From NCBI GenBank assembly GCA_007258455.2, contig VDFB02321256.1, positions 1 to 64,000 of the forward strand: 64,000 nucleotides of DNA, read 5' to 3'. The number at the start of each line of letters is the position of its first letter. The stretch's first letter is position 1. Source of the DNA: Sequoia sempervirens (taxonomy: Eukaryota; Streptophyta; Pinopsida; Cupressales; Cupressaceae). The notes below the pieces were generated by a model. The model had not been told where the DNA came from. It made no database searches and saw only the letters and a list, made by a program, of their open reading frames with translations. Made by a program: the position numbers and the translations under genes. Below, one piece after another: positions 38,862-51,500 of the stretch.

Positions 38862-38875
38862 AGCCCCCACCTTAG
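38862..38875 (-). promoter_or_regulatory. Polypurine tract of element D
   Basis: Minus strand reads AAGGTGGGGGCTAA directly before the LTR start TGTAGTGTAG, as expected for the plus-strand primer of a minus-oriented element. Confidence 0.7.
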
Positions 38876-39306
38876 TGAGAGGATGACCTTGCATCAAACT
38901 CACACTAAAGTAGACATTCAAAACATATATATGTGTGACCAATGACATAGTATAGCTTAACTACACCCAATATATATGAATTTGAGGCATACTTAAGCCA
39001 CTATGCATCAGTCCCAATAAGATCATTCAATTAAAGAAAGATGAAGAAGCCATTAAAACTAGCATATTAGAACATGACAGTTTAATAAACATCCAATCTA
39101 AGAAATTGAAACTTATCCTATTGAGGGAGTGATGTCACATTGATGTTTAATAAAATATGAGTGCAAGATGAGAGTGATTGTAATAGCATAAGTTTACTAT
39201 TAATAGATGGATCCATTTTTCTCTGAATAGTGACCTATTTGTAGGAGGACAAATGAGAAATGAAGGGTTAAGATTAAAAAAGTTAATCAATGGTCAAAAT
39301 TGGAGG

Positions 39307-39455
39307 AAAGGTGAAACATGGATCAAGGATTATCATCAATGGATGAGAATAAATGATCACATGGATCAAGAAAATAATCAAGGGTTAATATTCTTCCAAA
39401 AAAACACACTTTCAAAACTTGCACAAGAAGTCTTGTTGAAAGTTTGTTGTAAGGA
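39307..39455 (+). repeat. Internal duplication of element D, copy 1
   Basis: GAAACATGGATCAAGG, ATCAATGGATGAGAAT and AACACACTTT recur in the same order at 39788-39935. Each copy is followed by GAATATTC palindromes. Related words appear on the opposite strand near 58.3-58.6 kb. Confidence 0.8.
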
Positions 39456-39456
39456 A

Positions 39457-39985
39457 GAATATTCTTTTTTTCAAATGAGTGAAGAAAGAGAATATTCTCA
39501 TGGGTGAGGAAAATTAGATATTTAGTTAATTAAAACTAAATTAAATTATGCAAAGGGGAAGGAATATTCAAGGGGAATATTCCTTTTGGAGGAATGTGCT
39601 TGAAGGAGGAATATTCCCTTACAAGTGGGAGAATTATATTTAATTAGTAGTTTTATGATTAAAACAAAGTTTCAATTACACAAATTAGGGGAATTATATG
39701 ATATTCATTAAATAATTTATCTAATGGAGATCAAATGAAAAAGCAATAGATGAGATTGATTTGATCTATCAATGATCACAAATGAAAGGAGGATGAAACA
39801 TGGATCAAGGGTTCTCATCAATGGATGAGAATCAAAGATCACATGGATGAAGAAAAGATCAAGGGCTCACAATCATGCAAACAAACACACTTTGCAACAA
39901 CTTTAAAAAGTTGTTTCAAAGTTTGTTTGGAATAATCATTACCTTTTTTTGGAGGAAAATAGGAGAATAGTCCTTTGGAATATTC
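39457..39985. promoter_or_regulatory. Cluster of six GAATATTC palindromes (heat-shock-element-like)
   Basis: GAATATTC occurs at 39457, 39490, 39562, 39575, 39609 and 39978. This palindrome fits the GAAnnTTC core bound by heat-shock factors. Two of them build an 11-bp perfect inverted repeat, 39559-39569 and 39575-39585, with a 5-base loop. A regulatory role is inference; duplication of one ancestral word may explain the cluster. Confidence 0.35.
39788..39935 (+). repeat. Internal duplication of element D, copy 2
   Basis: Second copy of 39307-39455, with substitutions and small indels. Confidence 0.8.
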
Positions 39986-40462
39986 CCTATGCAAGTGGAT
40001 GAGAGGGAAATTAGTAATTTAGTTAATTAAAACTAAATTTGAATGTGTAAGATGAGGAATGTAAGGGTATTCATTAAATTATTGATTTATTTAATGAAAA
40101 GGGGATGCAAATATGATATTTAATTAAATAGTTTAGGTTATTTAATCAAATAAGAGGACTTGTGTTAAAATTAAATAATTTTAATTATTTAATTAAACCC
40201 GACGAAATGTTAGTGTGAGAGGGGGTGAATTAACCCAATTAGGTCAATTAGATTAATAGGTGAAAATAAGGGATTTAATTAAATACGTAGGCTTATTTAA
40301 TTAAAAAGGAAAAAATAAGATGGATTTCAGGATGAAATGATGTTAATATATTGAATTTAAGTGTGTAATACCATTCGGGACATTTTTAAGTGTCTACAGT
40401 ATGCAACAACAACAATATTGCTCAACCATACAACATCAAACGCTAAAAGGAAAGGTGAAAAC

Positions 40463-40595
40463 AAAAAAGGGCAGATCGAGCCTCGACTATCTAATGCAAT
40501 GTGGAAAATGCCTCAACTTTTTTCCAAAAGAAAAGGGCATATCAAGCCTTAATTGTCAATGTGATGTGGAACACGTCTCGACTATTTGTCCAAAA
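40463..40595 (+). repeat. Tandem duplication of about 66 bp
   Basis: Units beginning AAAAGGGCAGATCGAGCC and AAAAGGGCATATCAAGCC, each ending near TTTCCAAAA or TGTCCAAAA. Open frames across it are probably fortuitous. Confidence 0.7.
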
Positions 40596-40791
40596 CATTC
40601 ACAAGTAGAACTCGATGTTCACTATGTAAATGACAACACACACTTACTTTGGGCTAATGGAACATCAGGCCATCCACTAGGTGAGCCCCCAAAGGGTGGA
40701 AAATGAGAGAATCTTATTAGGCTCCCATACCATACCAAAGCTATCCCTTTGATAACTTCAATAAGACACCACAAAAAAAAAACAAAAACTT

Positions 40792-40956
40792 TGAGCTTCA
40801 TAAGGCCTAACAAGTTGTGTTATGCTAAGCACCTATGAACAAACAAGGAAAGGCTCCACTGGAAAGCAAAGTGTGTTATTCTTGGTGGCCTTGAAAAGGG
40901 TTCAAGCTTCACAAGGTTAGCAAGCTACGTTATGCTAAAAACTTATGAACAAAAAT
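40792..40956 (+). repeat. Direct duplication of about 55 bp
   Basis: Copies at 40792-40846 and 40902-40956 share AGCTTCA, AAGGtTAgCAAG-type, GTTATGCTAA and TATGAACAAA words in order. Confidence 0.75.
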
Positions 40957-42080
40957 GAAAATAAACATGTTCAAAGGGACTTTTCTTAGTTCGTGTAAGG
41001 TATCCTCTTAGGGAATATCATTCCTAATGTCTCCAAGAGAGGAAAAGTAAAAGAAATATCATGCTATCAGAGGACACCAAACCCAATGACACCACCAAGA
41101 AAAAGATTCATCACAAGAAGAAATAAAATTGTACAATGAAACATAAGGAATGTAAAAAAATTCAAAAATAATAATGCCAATGTATGCCCCCACTTTAAAG
41201 AAATTGCTAACACCATTGTTGTGAGAAAATTTCTTTAAAGTAGCAAATAATCAATGCTAAACAATAAAAAAGACATGAGAGCTTATGCAGAAATCCCTAT
41301 GCCAAGTCATATGTTTCTAAATGAAGCTACATCATGAAAAGAGAGGAAGGGAGTTTCCCCCCAAAATGAAATCCAAAAACACATAAGGGATCCACAAATT
41401 CGAGATCAATATGTCTTTGATGCAATATTTTTATAGAGCTTGAAAATGTCATCATTCCCCAAATACTCACATAACAAGAAGAATGACACATAGAGAGTGA
41501 AAACAAAGAAAAGGCTTTGAACAAGGGTCAACATGGAAGAGACCTAAATGTCTCAATGTTTTGCATCATCCCCAAAAGGAAAACACAAGACAAAAGAAAA
41601 GATAAATGTTTACGACATATAGAAGAATGTAGGTACAAATAGAGGAATGTGCATGAAGAGAGATATACATCAAACGAAACAGTATGGGGGACATCACATT
41701 ACACACATGCAATCACACAAATAACATGCAAAACAAAAATAAGACTAGTAAGGCACATGCGATTTAACCTATAGTAGGTTGCCTACATCCCAATCTTGAT
41801 CAGTATATGTGGAAGGTGGATAACTAGCCAAAGGGACAACATCAAGTGCCAAACTAGGACAAGGCTATATAACCCCTTTCTCCCACTAAGTGCAGGACAA
41901 GGATGAGCTGAGATGATTGATGAGAATGATCTCCTTGCAATAAAGAAAATGATTTGCAATGAATTTAAAGGATGTAATAGTGAGTATGCTATCATCATAC
42001 AACTATTATATGGCAAGGAGCAAAGTGCATGATTTTAGTCAAGATGGATCCCTAGGGGATCTAAACTTCTTAAATACTTC

Positions 42081-42889
42081 CTATAAACCATGAAAATTAT
42101 TGGTGTGATGTCCAAAGAATCTATGATAGTCACAATATGGTTCATTTTGATTAGTTTTCTTTTCAGTTAGATTTTCATGTTTAGGTGGTAACTTGATTAA
42201 CCCCCAATGTAGAAGAGTGTAAAAGGTATTCTTAGTCTTGGATATGTTTAATAGGTCATGGAAATATTCTAGAAAATCAATATATCTCTTGTAGCTAAAT
42301 TTTTTGATGTTCATGCTATTTCAACTTCTTTGTCTTTAGTTTGATAATTGTTTGGCCATCAATTTCATCTTCTAACTGTATGGCCTTTCCTTTTTTAGAA
42401 AAGTATGTGTTAGGAGTAGTAATGTAATTAGAATTTGTGTTTTCTTTTCTCTTATGCATGGGAAATGTATTGGAAGTTGGTTGAGGAGGAGTAAAATTGT
42501 TGTTAGTGAGATGGACAAAGGTACATATAAACTCTATTCCTTGTTCATGCTTAAGCATTTTTCGTATGTCTCCTATGAGAGGAATGACATTAGTAACAAT
42601 AGGTTTGGTTCCCACAAAGTCTTACAATTCTTCCTTTTATCTTTCTCATGTTTTTAGAGACACTAGTAACTATAGTTTCAACATCATGCACATTAGATCT
42701 AGGTAGGGAAGGGATTGGAAATGAGGTAAGAAGACTAGGATCCATAGAGGGTTGACTAGTGTCAACACTATGAGTGAAAGAGTTGTAAAACCCAAAATCC
42801 ATGGTGAATGGTATATCGTGGGATGACATGAGTCTCAAACTACATCTCACAAAAATATTGGCAATAGGACACCAAGTTGTAAAGCTCAT
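42081..42889 (-). pseudogene. gypsy gag C-terminal fragment of element D
   Basis: Three overlapping frames on the minus strand, linked by frameshifts. The last one reads FHDLLNISKTKNTFYTLLHW, LIKLPPKHENL and YCDYHRFFGHHTNNFHGL. The pattern P-YC-x2-H-x4-GH-x-T-x2-(C)-x2-L is the atypical zinc knuckle of plant gypsy gag proteins, here with the last Cys changed to Phe. The preceding 99-codon frames (42316-42889) are proline- and serine-rich and less typical. The capsid part upstream is not recognisable. It would have served RNA packaging. Confidence 0.65.
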
Positions 42890-43675
42890 AAAATTTTCAC
42901 AACCTCAATGTATAACAAAAAATAGAAAATAGGCAAGATGCAATCAAATATCCTATGTAAAATGCAATGTAAATATATAAATGCAATTTTCAAATTTCAA
43001 ACAAGATAATTTTCTGATTATGCTATGTGAAAAATTGAAAATGATGTCTTGTAAATGAAATTTGAGTTCACACAATACAAAAAATTTATCAAATGAAGCT
43101 TAATATGATCAATTCCAATTTATAAAAAATTTGGCAACTAAAACAAAAAACTAAAAATAGCAAAACAAAATATAGAAAAAAAAGTTTTAATGCCTAAAAA
43201 TTTATGAAAAAACCTTGATCGATGACTCATTCACCCTTGGGTGAATGGGTTATATTTTAGGGTCTTTAAAAATGTTTTTACACATTTATGAGTTGATTCT
43301 TGTGGTTTCCAAATTCTGATTTAAAATAGTAAGTTACAGTTTGAATTTTCTGTGAAATTAAGCTTAAATGCAAATGCAAATTATGACAAAATGACAAACT
43401 AGGAGACTTGATTTGATGTGAAATTTTGATTCAATTTTCAAATGTAAATGAATGATGATGCAATGCTATGTAAATGATTTGCAAAATGATTGATTTTTTT
43501 GTATTTTTTTAGATTTTAAGAGATACAAAAATGCAATCCTAAAACCCTAAATAAAAGGAAACCTAATGCAAGTTAAGCAATCCTAAATGAGATTCAATTC
43601 AATGCAATGCAATGAAAATGAATGCAAGATCTAGATCTGGGGTGAAAATGGACTCCAAAATAAAAAAAATGCAAT

Positions 43676-43696
43676 GATCAAAAGTCGGGTTCACCA
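43676..43696 (-). promoter_or_regulatory. Primer-binding site of element D (tRNA not identified)
   Basis: On the minus strand TGGTGAACCCGACTTTTGATC begins three bases inside the 5' LTR. The initial TGG pairs with a tRNA CCA end. It is clearly not the Met-type site found in elements A and C. Confidence 0.65.
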
Positions 43697-43699
43697 AAA

Positions 43700-45159
43700 T
43701 GAAAAGAAGAAAAATAGGTGAGGTGGAATCAAAATAGGGGTATGAACTACTTAGGGACCTATTCTTCCTCAATTCATTAGGAAATGAGATCCCCACCTCA
43801 AATTAACTAACAACCCTTAGGTGAATCAAATTAAGGTGTGAATCTATCGATTTCCTTTTTTGCAAGGATGGGTCCTAGTCAAACAATACTTTGGGGAGAA
43901 AAACTAAAATTAGTATACTAACTCCAAAATGCAATCTATAACTTGGAATATCAAGATGAAACTCAAAACAAGAACCAAAAATTATATCACAGATCAGAGA
44001 AGGGAAGGATGATGTGTACCAATCACCAAAAGTCAATTTTTGAAGCTGGTCTAGGACTCATTTTCCTAGGGGTGAATGGGTCCTGAGTTAGGGTTTGTCT
44101 GCAACTTTCAGGAGCCTTTTCTATAGATATGAATCTTCCAATTTTCCTAGGTTTTAGGTTTGAAAAGCTAAAAATAAATTCTATAAGTGAGTTTTTGTGA
44201 GATGACAACTTTTGCAACTTTGACAACTTCTTCAATTTTTCTCTTCAAGAGATCTTCAAGATTTCTTCCACCTAAATCTACAAAAAAAAATCAAGAGGGA
44301 AAAATATTTTGTTTTTGGTGAATGGGGGTTTTCCTTGGTCAAACCCCATTTTGGTAATCAAACCTTGAAATGAAATAAAATAGTATGAAAGGAATGATGA
44401 ATGAACAACCCAATGTCATAACTCACCAAACCCTTGAATAACCTTGGAATGTAAATATTCAACTTTTATGAAATGGCTTCAATGTATGTAGATATTGAAC
44501 CTTGAATCTTGACTTGAAATAATGCTTTGAATGCTTGAATAGATCATGAAACCTACATCATCATATTAGCTCCAAAAACATGCATGATGCAAGAAGATTT
44601 TGACATGATAATTAGATCTTGAATGCTGCAGTAAAACTCTAATAAATCTTCTTTTGAATGCCTTTGATCACCACTTTAGCTCTTGTATTTTAAGACTTGA
44701 AAATCTAGGTGAAACATAGTGAAGTAACCTTATATTTGTAGATATGTATCCTCAATTTCCTGAAATTCAAACATCACAAGCTGACATCTGAATATAGATT
44801 TGAAAACATTAAAATACTGCCAAAAACATAATTTAAATTTAGGTCCTATGTCTAAGGGAGGACCCATTTTCCCATGGGTGAATGGGTCCTAGGTCCCTAA
44901 CCCTAAGACACACCTTGCTCAATGAGAAGTGTTATGTTAAGGAATTAATGAATTTTGGGTTTCCTCTTCAAAAAATGTAATAAAATAGGCTTGGATTTGA
45001 ATTAAAGGGCCAATTAAGGCAGATTAAGCTCAATTAATTAAAGGATACCTAAATAAGTGTGAAAGTGTAAAGGGGTACACTTTACAACACCAAAATAAGG
45101 CACAATTAAGTCCAAACTAAGTGTGAAAATGTAAAAGGGACACATTTTTCTACACTACA
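43700..45159 (-). repeat. 5' LTR of element D
   Basis: Right copy of the LTR. It carries TGCTGCAGTAAAACT where the left LTR has TGCTGCAATAAAACT, plus many other single differences and a small insertion near 44690. Confidence 0.93.
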
Positions 45160-45164
45160 GTAAT
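45160..45164 (+). repeat. Target site duplication GTAAT, right copy
   Basis: Exact match to 37440-37444 and directly abuts the right LTR end CA. Confidence 0.92.
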
Positions 45165-46020
45165 AATCAACCTATTAAGTGAATAATTATAGAATATTGT
45201 GAAAAGATAGAAAGTGACACGAGACTAGTTCCATCTTTAGTAATTAGACAAGTAATACTGTAAGCCAAGAAGAGGACCTCTCAAAAGAAGATGAAATGGG
45301 CACAATGAGGAAAATGTCTATCTTTGAAAATGATAGTATCAATGTCGCATAACATGTTTTCTTACTAGAAACAATGTGGAAAAGCTAGAATGAGCAAAAT
45401 GAAAGCATTAAATTGTTCGAATTCATCAGTTCCCTAAGAGATGAACCATTAAATTGGTACCAAAAATCATACCCTTAGAATAATAGACCCTGGGATGAGG
45501 TAAAACAAGAATTCTTGGAGAACTTTGACAGTCTAGAACTCCTAACGAAGGAAGTTAGTATGTTAAGAGAATTATAATAACGGGAAGATGAATCCATATT
45601 AGAATTTTATAGAAGGTTGAAAGAGGTAACAAGGAGGTTACAAGAACCGTTAAATGATAAAAAAAAGAGAGTGGTTCATCTCTACATTCTCACTAGAACT
45701 CAACATAGCTCTAAATGGAAAATAATTTGATTCATATTCAGAGTTAGTCACATTAGCATGTTAGATAGAAGGTTAGTCATGGCAGAAAATGGAATGATTA
45801 CAACTCAAAATGGATCAATTGTGGCTAAGATAGGAACTAATGAAATAGGAGATGGTATTATAGAGGCTTAACATATGGTGTTCATATTGTGGCAGAGAGG
45901 AGCACATTCAAAATGAATGCCCAATGTAAATAGGAGAGAAGAAGGAAAATGCACTAAGGGTGGAACTCCATGTTGGCCCATGCTTGTCGTTAAACCAAAA
46001 GGTCAACCCATTAATTTTTG
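45165..46020 (+). pseudogene. Ty3/gypsy gag (capsid and zinc knuckle) pseudogene
   Basis: Plus-strand reading includes LFEFISSLRDEPLNWYQKSY, WDEVKQEFLENFDSLELLTK and ESILEFYRRLKEVTRRLQEP, which is the retrotransposon capsid domain (Retrotrans_gag type). After frameshifts it gives CSYCGREEHIQNECP, a C-x2-C-x4-H-x4-C knuckle at about 45887-45930. Stops include tandem TAATAA after SMLREL. Element D inserted just upstream, so this gag is older than element D. No pol follows. Confidence 0.78.
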
Positions 46021-46490
46021 ATACAAACACCAGAGTTAATGGATCCACGAGATGTGGTTAGTCCATGTCATGAATCCCGAAGGGGGATACTAAATATTGT
46101 TCAACACTCTACACCATCAGAAAACCAAACTCACTATATTGTGGCATTTGTGGAGAGTGGGATAACCATGAGAAAGGATAATTCCCATCACTTAAATTCT
46201 AGGTAAAATAAGAACCAAACTGTTGTGCCTTGCACACACGCACCATCCTAATGGAGACCCCCTCTTCCCTTTTTTCTTTTTTTAGGTTCCCTATCTTATT
46301 TCCTTAAGAGAAAGGGTCCTCTAAATTTTGATTTTTGGCCATCTCCCTGACATTTACCAAGTTCCTACCAAAATAGGGAGATTTGAAAGTATCTTGTAGA
46401 ATTTTTTTGAGTTAAAGTCATTTTAAATGCTTAAGGTAGCTTTGGGATTGAGTTCTTGTATATCTCAAAAAAATTCAAACCTTCAGTGAA
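46021..46490. other. Unassigned sequence after gag
   Basis: Short open frame 46018-46206 has no recognisable domain. A pyrimidine-rich CTCTTCCCTTTTTTCTTTTTTTAG tract sits near 46260. Nothing else was assigned. Confidence 0.35.
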
Positions 46491-48260
46491 TTATTCATCC
46501 TAAAAAATAAATGAAGTTCATATTTCATGGAATTCTCCATCGCAGGAAATGCCTGAAATTTCAAAGTTGCTCAAAATCCCCAAACTTCAAGAGTACTTAG
46601 GATCTCTGAAGTTCTTAGTTCCCTCATATCTCCAAAAAGGCTCTATGATGTGATTGAAAACTATGTTGTAATCACATTAATGTGTGTTTACAATGGGATT
46701 TTAAGGGTGAATTTATCACATTATTCCAAGCCATAATTCCATTTGCAAGTTTGAGTTGTGAAGTGAGAGAAACTAAGGCATTCAGGTGACAAAATAGAGA
46801 GCAATTTGTGAAGCTTTAGAGCATGATTTAAAGGTGATTTGAGGTCATTTTCTTCAAACATCAGCTAAAAGGTGAGTAAAAATAATTTTGGCACTTTTTT
46901 TGATAGTTTTCTTCTAGTCTTGTGTGGATTAAGTTGAAACCATGTAGGGTTTAATGTTGTATGATTCATAATAGTTTTCAAATACGCAATGCACTTTTCT
47001 ATGATCTTGGTTTTAAGGTTCTAATTGATTCATCTCAAAGCATTAGGGTCTTATCAAGTGTTCCAACATTTAAACACACAAATCCTCACAAGTATGGATT
47101 AAAGAATTATGTTTACTAAGGTCTTTGAGAAAGAAATCATGTTAGTCATTTAAGGATTCCAATTTGTTGAACATTGAAAGAAATCCATTTTGAAGTTATG
47201 GTGAATGAGTCTTGTCTAGGGTTTTTAAGATTTAAATTTGAAACAAAAATGGTTGAAAAACCCTAGATTTTTTCACCCCTAGGAAACCCTTTTCTCATGA
47301 AAAAATCATAAGTTTGCAAAAAGTTTAGTGAAGATAGAGTTTCATGGAAATTCACCTTTTCTGAAAAAATTCAAAGCCTTTTAAACTCCACGAAACGCCT
47401 CAAACTCTGAGATAGTCCACTAAAATAGATAAGGGGGTATGAAACTTGGAGATTCACCCTCATTGAAGTAAATATAACCTTCATAAAAAAAATCAAAGCC
47501 TATCAAAATCCTCGAGCCCCATAAAATTCTGAAAACCATTGAGGTCTTAGAGTTCTTTGACAATCAAAAATCCCAATTTCAAAGATTTTTCAGTCCTCAG
47601 AAATCTCCAAGGTTTTAAAATTTTGAAAAAATAGTTAAGGAATTAATGAAATCCTTGTCCTTAGAAAATTCACTATCTCATGGAAGTTTTTCCCTCATGA
47701 AATAATTTAAACCCACCCAAATTCCGCAAATCACCTAAAAGTACGAAAGCCTTAGAAGATTAAGTAATTGAAAGTTCATCTTCAAAGATTCCTCAATCTC
47801 CCAAAATCCTCGAGATTTTTGAAATCTTCAAAATTTGACTAAGGGTTTTCTAGAATATTTTCCCTTGCTAAGTTTGTTACTTTGCAAAAATTGGTTCCTT
47901 GTGAAGAAATCCAAAACCATTGAAAATTCATGAAAGGTTGCCTTCTTTTAGAGATTTCTGAATCTCCCAAAATCCCCGAAGCCTACTCAAGTATTCCATT
48001 GCTAGAGATTTCTCAAACTCTTGAAATATATGAAGATAATTCAAAATTAATGTAATATGCCCAAGAAGCCATCCCACTTTCAAAGATTGCTTGTTCCCAA
48101 GAAATCCTTGAGGACCAGTTTCAAAGGGAAGAAAGGTTGGTAAAATTTAAATTTTTTGCTAAAATCTATGGGATCTTTAGAACCTTGAACTTCAAAACCA
48201 TCCTAAATCTCCGAAATCCATGGTGGTCCAAAATCTCTGAAATTTATCTAAAGGTTGAAT
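46491..48260. repeat. Degenerate short-word repeat region
   Basis: Words of the type AAATCCCCGAA, AATCTCCAAGG, AATCCTCGAG and TCCCAAAATCC recur dozens of times at irregular spacing, interspersed with TTCAAAGATT and GGAAATTC. It looks like an old, diverged short-period tandem array, similar in vocabulary to the array at 59.4-60.8 kb. No coding content was recognised. It lies just upstream of ORF B and could be the LTR or leader of that element. Confidence 0.5.
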
Positions 48261-48529
48261 TTGATGTTTTGAAAGGTGGGATTTCTTGTATATGGGTCAA
48301 ATATGATGGTTTCTAATGAATGTGAAGGAATGTGGTTACTTTCCTTAGATTTTTACAATGAATTAGACATATTTAAGTTTCTAAGGTAAATTTATTCATT
48401 CTTTCCACATTTTCCCCTCCAAGTAATTTATATTATTTTTGGCTAACAAATGCAAGCTAAGAAAATTGATAAGGCATGAAAGGTTGAGAAAGGAGAAAAA
48501 TCATAGAAGCTATTCAAGACAACACAAAT

Positions 48530-51500
48530 GAAGTATGATTTTAAGGGAGCTATTTTGAAGACAAAGATTGCCTCATATTGGGCCTATGTGGGTGATACAA
48601 ACCTAGGTCATATAGACCTTGGGGAGTTAAAGAAGAGGATGTATGGTCCTAATCCATCAGAGCTGGCAAAAAAATGATAAAGAATGGGATTGCTCAGGAA
48701 ACAAGTTTACCTCCTTTAAAATGTCTAAATTTAATAGTGGAGTGTGGAAAGCACTATAGATATGATAAAATGAGAATCATAGGCTAGATGGAAGAATAAT
48801 AGCCAATTTCATGAAGGAATCTTTGGTTGAGGCCTTTGATATTCCCTCTCACTCTAAGATGATAGTGTTTACCCTAGATGAAGCTAAGAAAATATACACC
48901 GATGAACTTGATAAATGTTTAGAAATAATCAATACTAAGAGGGAAAAGAAACCTAGAAAACACTTCTCCAAGTTGCCCAAAACTCTTTACCAAAGTGATT
49001 TTAAGGATGAATGTGGAGATATGGTCACCCTATTGAGTAGAATAATGGGCCTAGAGAAGGTTTCATAGTTTGAAGACTAGATGTTCTATATTATTGAAGA
49101 GATATCTAATGGAAAGAACATTCACTAGGCCAAAATTTTAAGTGATAATATTGATTCTCAAATAAAGAATGTGGAGAAAAGCATATCCTTTAGCAATAAT
49201 TCATATGTGGTGTACATGTTAGCTAGAAATTTTTGGTATAGAGGGCTAACTTTCCTAGGAGAAATAGGCACTGAGTTGGGAAAATACATGGTATATGATT
49301 GTTATCCATAATTACATATTTATAGCACTACTCATTACAAGAGGGTGAATGATGCCTTCTTGATGTATATTGTGAGGATCTTGCAAGGAGCTCAAAACAT
49401 CAAACTGTCACAAGAAGCCATGGACCTAGTCAAGAAATATGTGTCATGGTACATCTAGTTTCCTAAGTTTTTATACATAAGAATACAAGGTTGTTCTAAT
49501 AGACCATATATATTACAAAGGTACCCAATAGATAAAATGGATCTTTTGGTGGTAACCATAAAATTAGTTGGTTTCAATAAGGCCTTGAAAAGTATGCATA
49601 AGACATGAGTATGGCATGAATTTATTGTCATGCTTGGAAACTTAGAGGCTTGTCCCACAATAATTAGTGTAGAAAATTTAAAAGTGGAGCTACAATTCTA
49701 CAGTTTGAAGACTCACACTACTAGCAAAATTTTTGATCCTTATGGTCTGGCCAAGAAAGTAGCCAACAAATCATACAGGCACAAGCCTCATATTGAGGAT
49801 TACTAGGAGAATTTCCATGATGAGTTGGAAGCTAGGAAAACAAGATATTCAAGGATTTCAATAGAAATGGTGAGAATCTACAGACCATTCTCCATAGTAG
49901 ATCAAGTGGATGATGGTGGTGGTTGTATTCAGTACCATTATTATGATGTAGTGAAGTAAAGACCTATTCCACCTCTAGATTAGGTAGAGGAGGAGGTAAC
50001 AAAATTAGAGGAAGTCATGAGCTCAGTGTTGATATACACCAAATTGTGGGAAAATTACAAGACCTCTAACTTGTTAGAACATGGTGTGAAGTTGACATAT
50101 GATTTGATAGGAGATTTAGAATCCCAAAATTCTGAAGGAGAAGAAGAAGAGATAGAAAAAGAAATTGAAATTCATGATATTGATGAAGGATATTCTAAAG
50201 AAGATCCCATGGAAGTGAAGAAGGCTAAGGGGAAAAATAAAAAGGATTCCTTAGAAAGAAAACCAACTAAGAAGAGGAGGAGGGTCACTAAGACTTCAAA
50301 AGAAGAACCTACCAAGAAGAAGCAAGTAAAAGGGAAAGGTTAGAAAGGTGCTTCTTCTTTAGTGGATCCAACCTCTCCTATCCCTCCTTCCTCCACAACA
50401 TAGTAATATCTTTTGTCTACTACTACAACACAACAAGTTGAGGGTGCACCAACAACATCATCAACCCCTACTGCTCCTATCACTTTCCAAGGAAAAAGTG
50501 CATCAAGGGAGGAAGCAATCACAGTGGATAGCTCAGGAGAAAAACCATAGGTGGTTTATCAAAGAAAATCCTCTCCTAGGAATGGTATCCTATTTCCCAT
50601 GTTGGACAACATTGATAGAATTGCAAAGGAATTGGAGGAAGCAGAAAGGAAATAATCATCTACCCTTGGAGAAATGATCACTCCAAATACTTTAGAGAAG
50701 AGTGTGCAAGAGTAAATACATCAAGATGCTCCTCTCATGGGGAAAAAATTTGAAGATCAACCTATGGAAGAAAATAATATGGTGTCTCAGTTTTTGGAGG
50801 TCAATGTTGAACTATAGAAGGAAGAGTTCAGGGAAATTCCTATTGAGAATACTCAGGATGAAGAACAAAGAAAAGATCTTGAGAAGGAAAATGATGAACA
50901 ACATCAACAACATCAACAATAGCAGAAAAAACAACAAAAGGTTCATTAGGAAGAGAAAAGTAAGGATCAAGGAGAAGAAAATAGAAGACACAAAGATTAC
51001 GCTTTACAAGGCAAACAAGAGAAATAAGAGAATCCAAACATTGAACAATCCATTATCCCTAATTGGTTAAAGGAGAAATTTTAGGTGAAGCCAATCATAG
51101 AGGTTGTTGATCCTAGCCTTGATGAATTCTTATCTACGATTAATAAGCCCAAGGAAAAGAAAAGGGAAAAATTATATTCAAAGATTATAAGGGATTAATC
51201 CAATAATAGAGTTGTGCACATTTCCACCCTTGCAGTTGAAAAAGAAAAAGGAGACATTTCTGTTGAGGAATACAACATCTCTTCTATTAATCTAGGACCA
51301 ACATCTAAGAGACAAGAGGTCCATGAGCTCTGAGTTTGTAGAAATAATTTTATAAAGTCTGGAGAAAGAATTAAAAGTAAAAGATAAATTAAAAGCATAA
51401 GTAGAGGAACTGTAGAGTTAAATCAGACATTTAGTCAACATAGTGCAATCAAAAGGAATATCAACTCCTCCAAAAATTTTATTTAAAGAGTCTATTGATG

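Larger units (their letters stand above)
37445..45159 (-). mobile_element. Element D: non-autonomous gypsy-like LTR retrotransposon
   Basis: LTRs 37445-38858 and 43700-45159 are near-identical over about 1.4 kb, start TGAAAAGAAG and end CTACACTACA, and are flanked by a perfect 5-bp GTAAT duplication. On the minus strand a purine tract lies next to the left LTR and a TGG-initial primer-binding site next to the right LTR, so transcription is right to left. The 4.8-kb interior has a decayed gag C-terminal part near 42.1-42.9 kb and otherwise noncoding DNA with several internal duplications. No protease, reverse transcriptase or integrase is recognised. Confidence 0.92.

Noticed and set aside
40361..40706. 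Cys-rich plus-strand ORFs inside element D
   Set aside because: Antisense to the element and spanning a tandem duplication; the cysteines do not form a known motif.
50702..51070. K/R-rich 122-codon ORF
   Set aside because: Out-of-phase reading of the acidic Q/H/E tract of ORF B.
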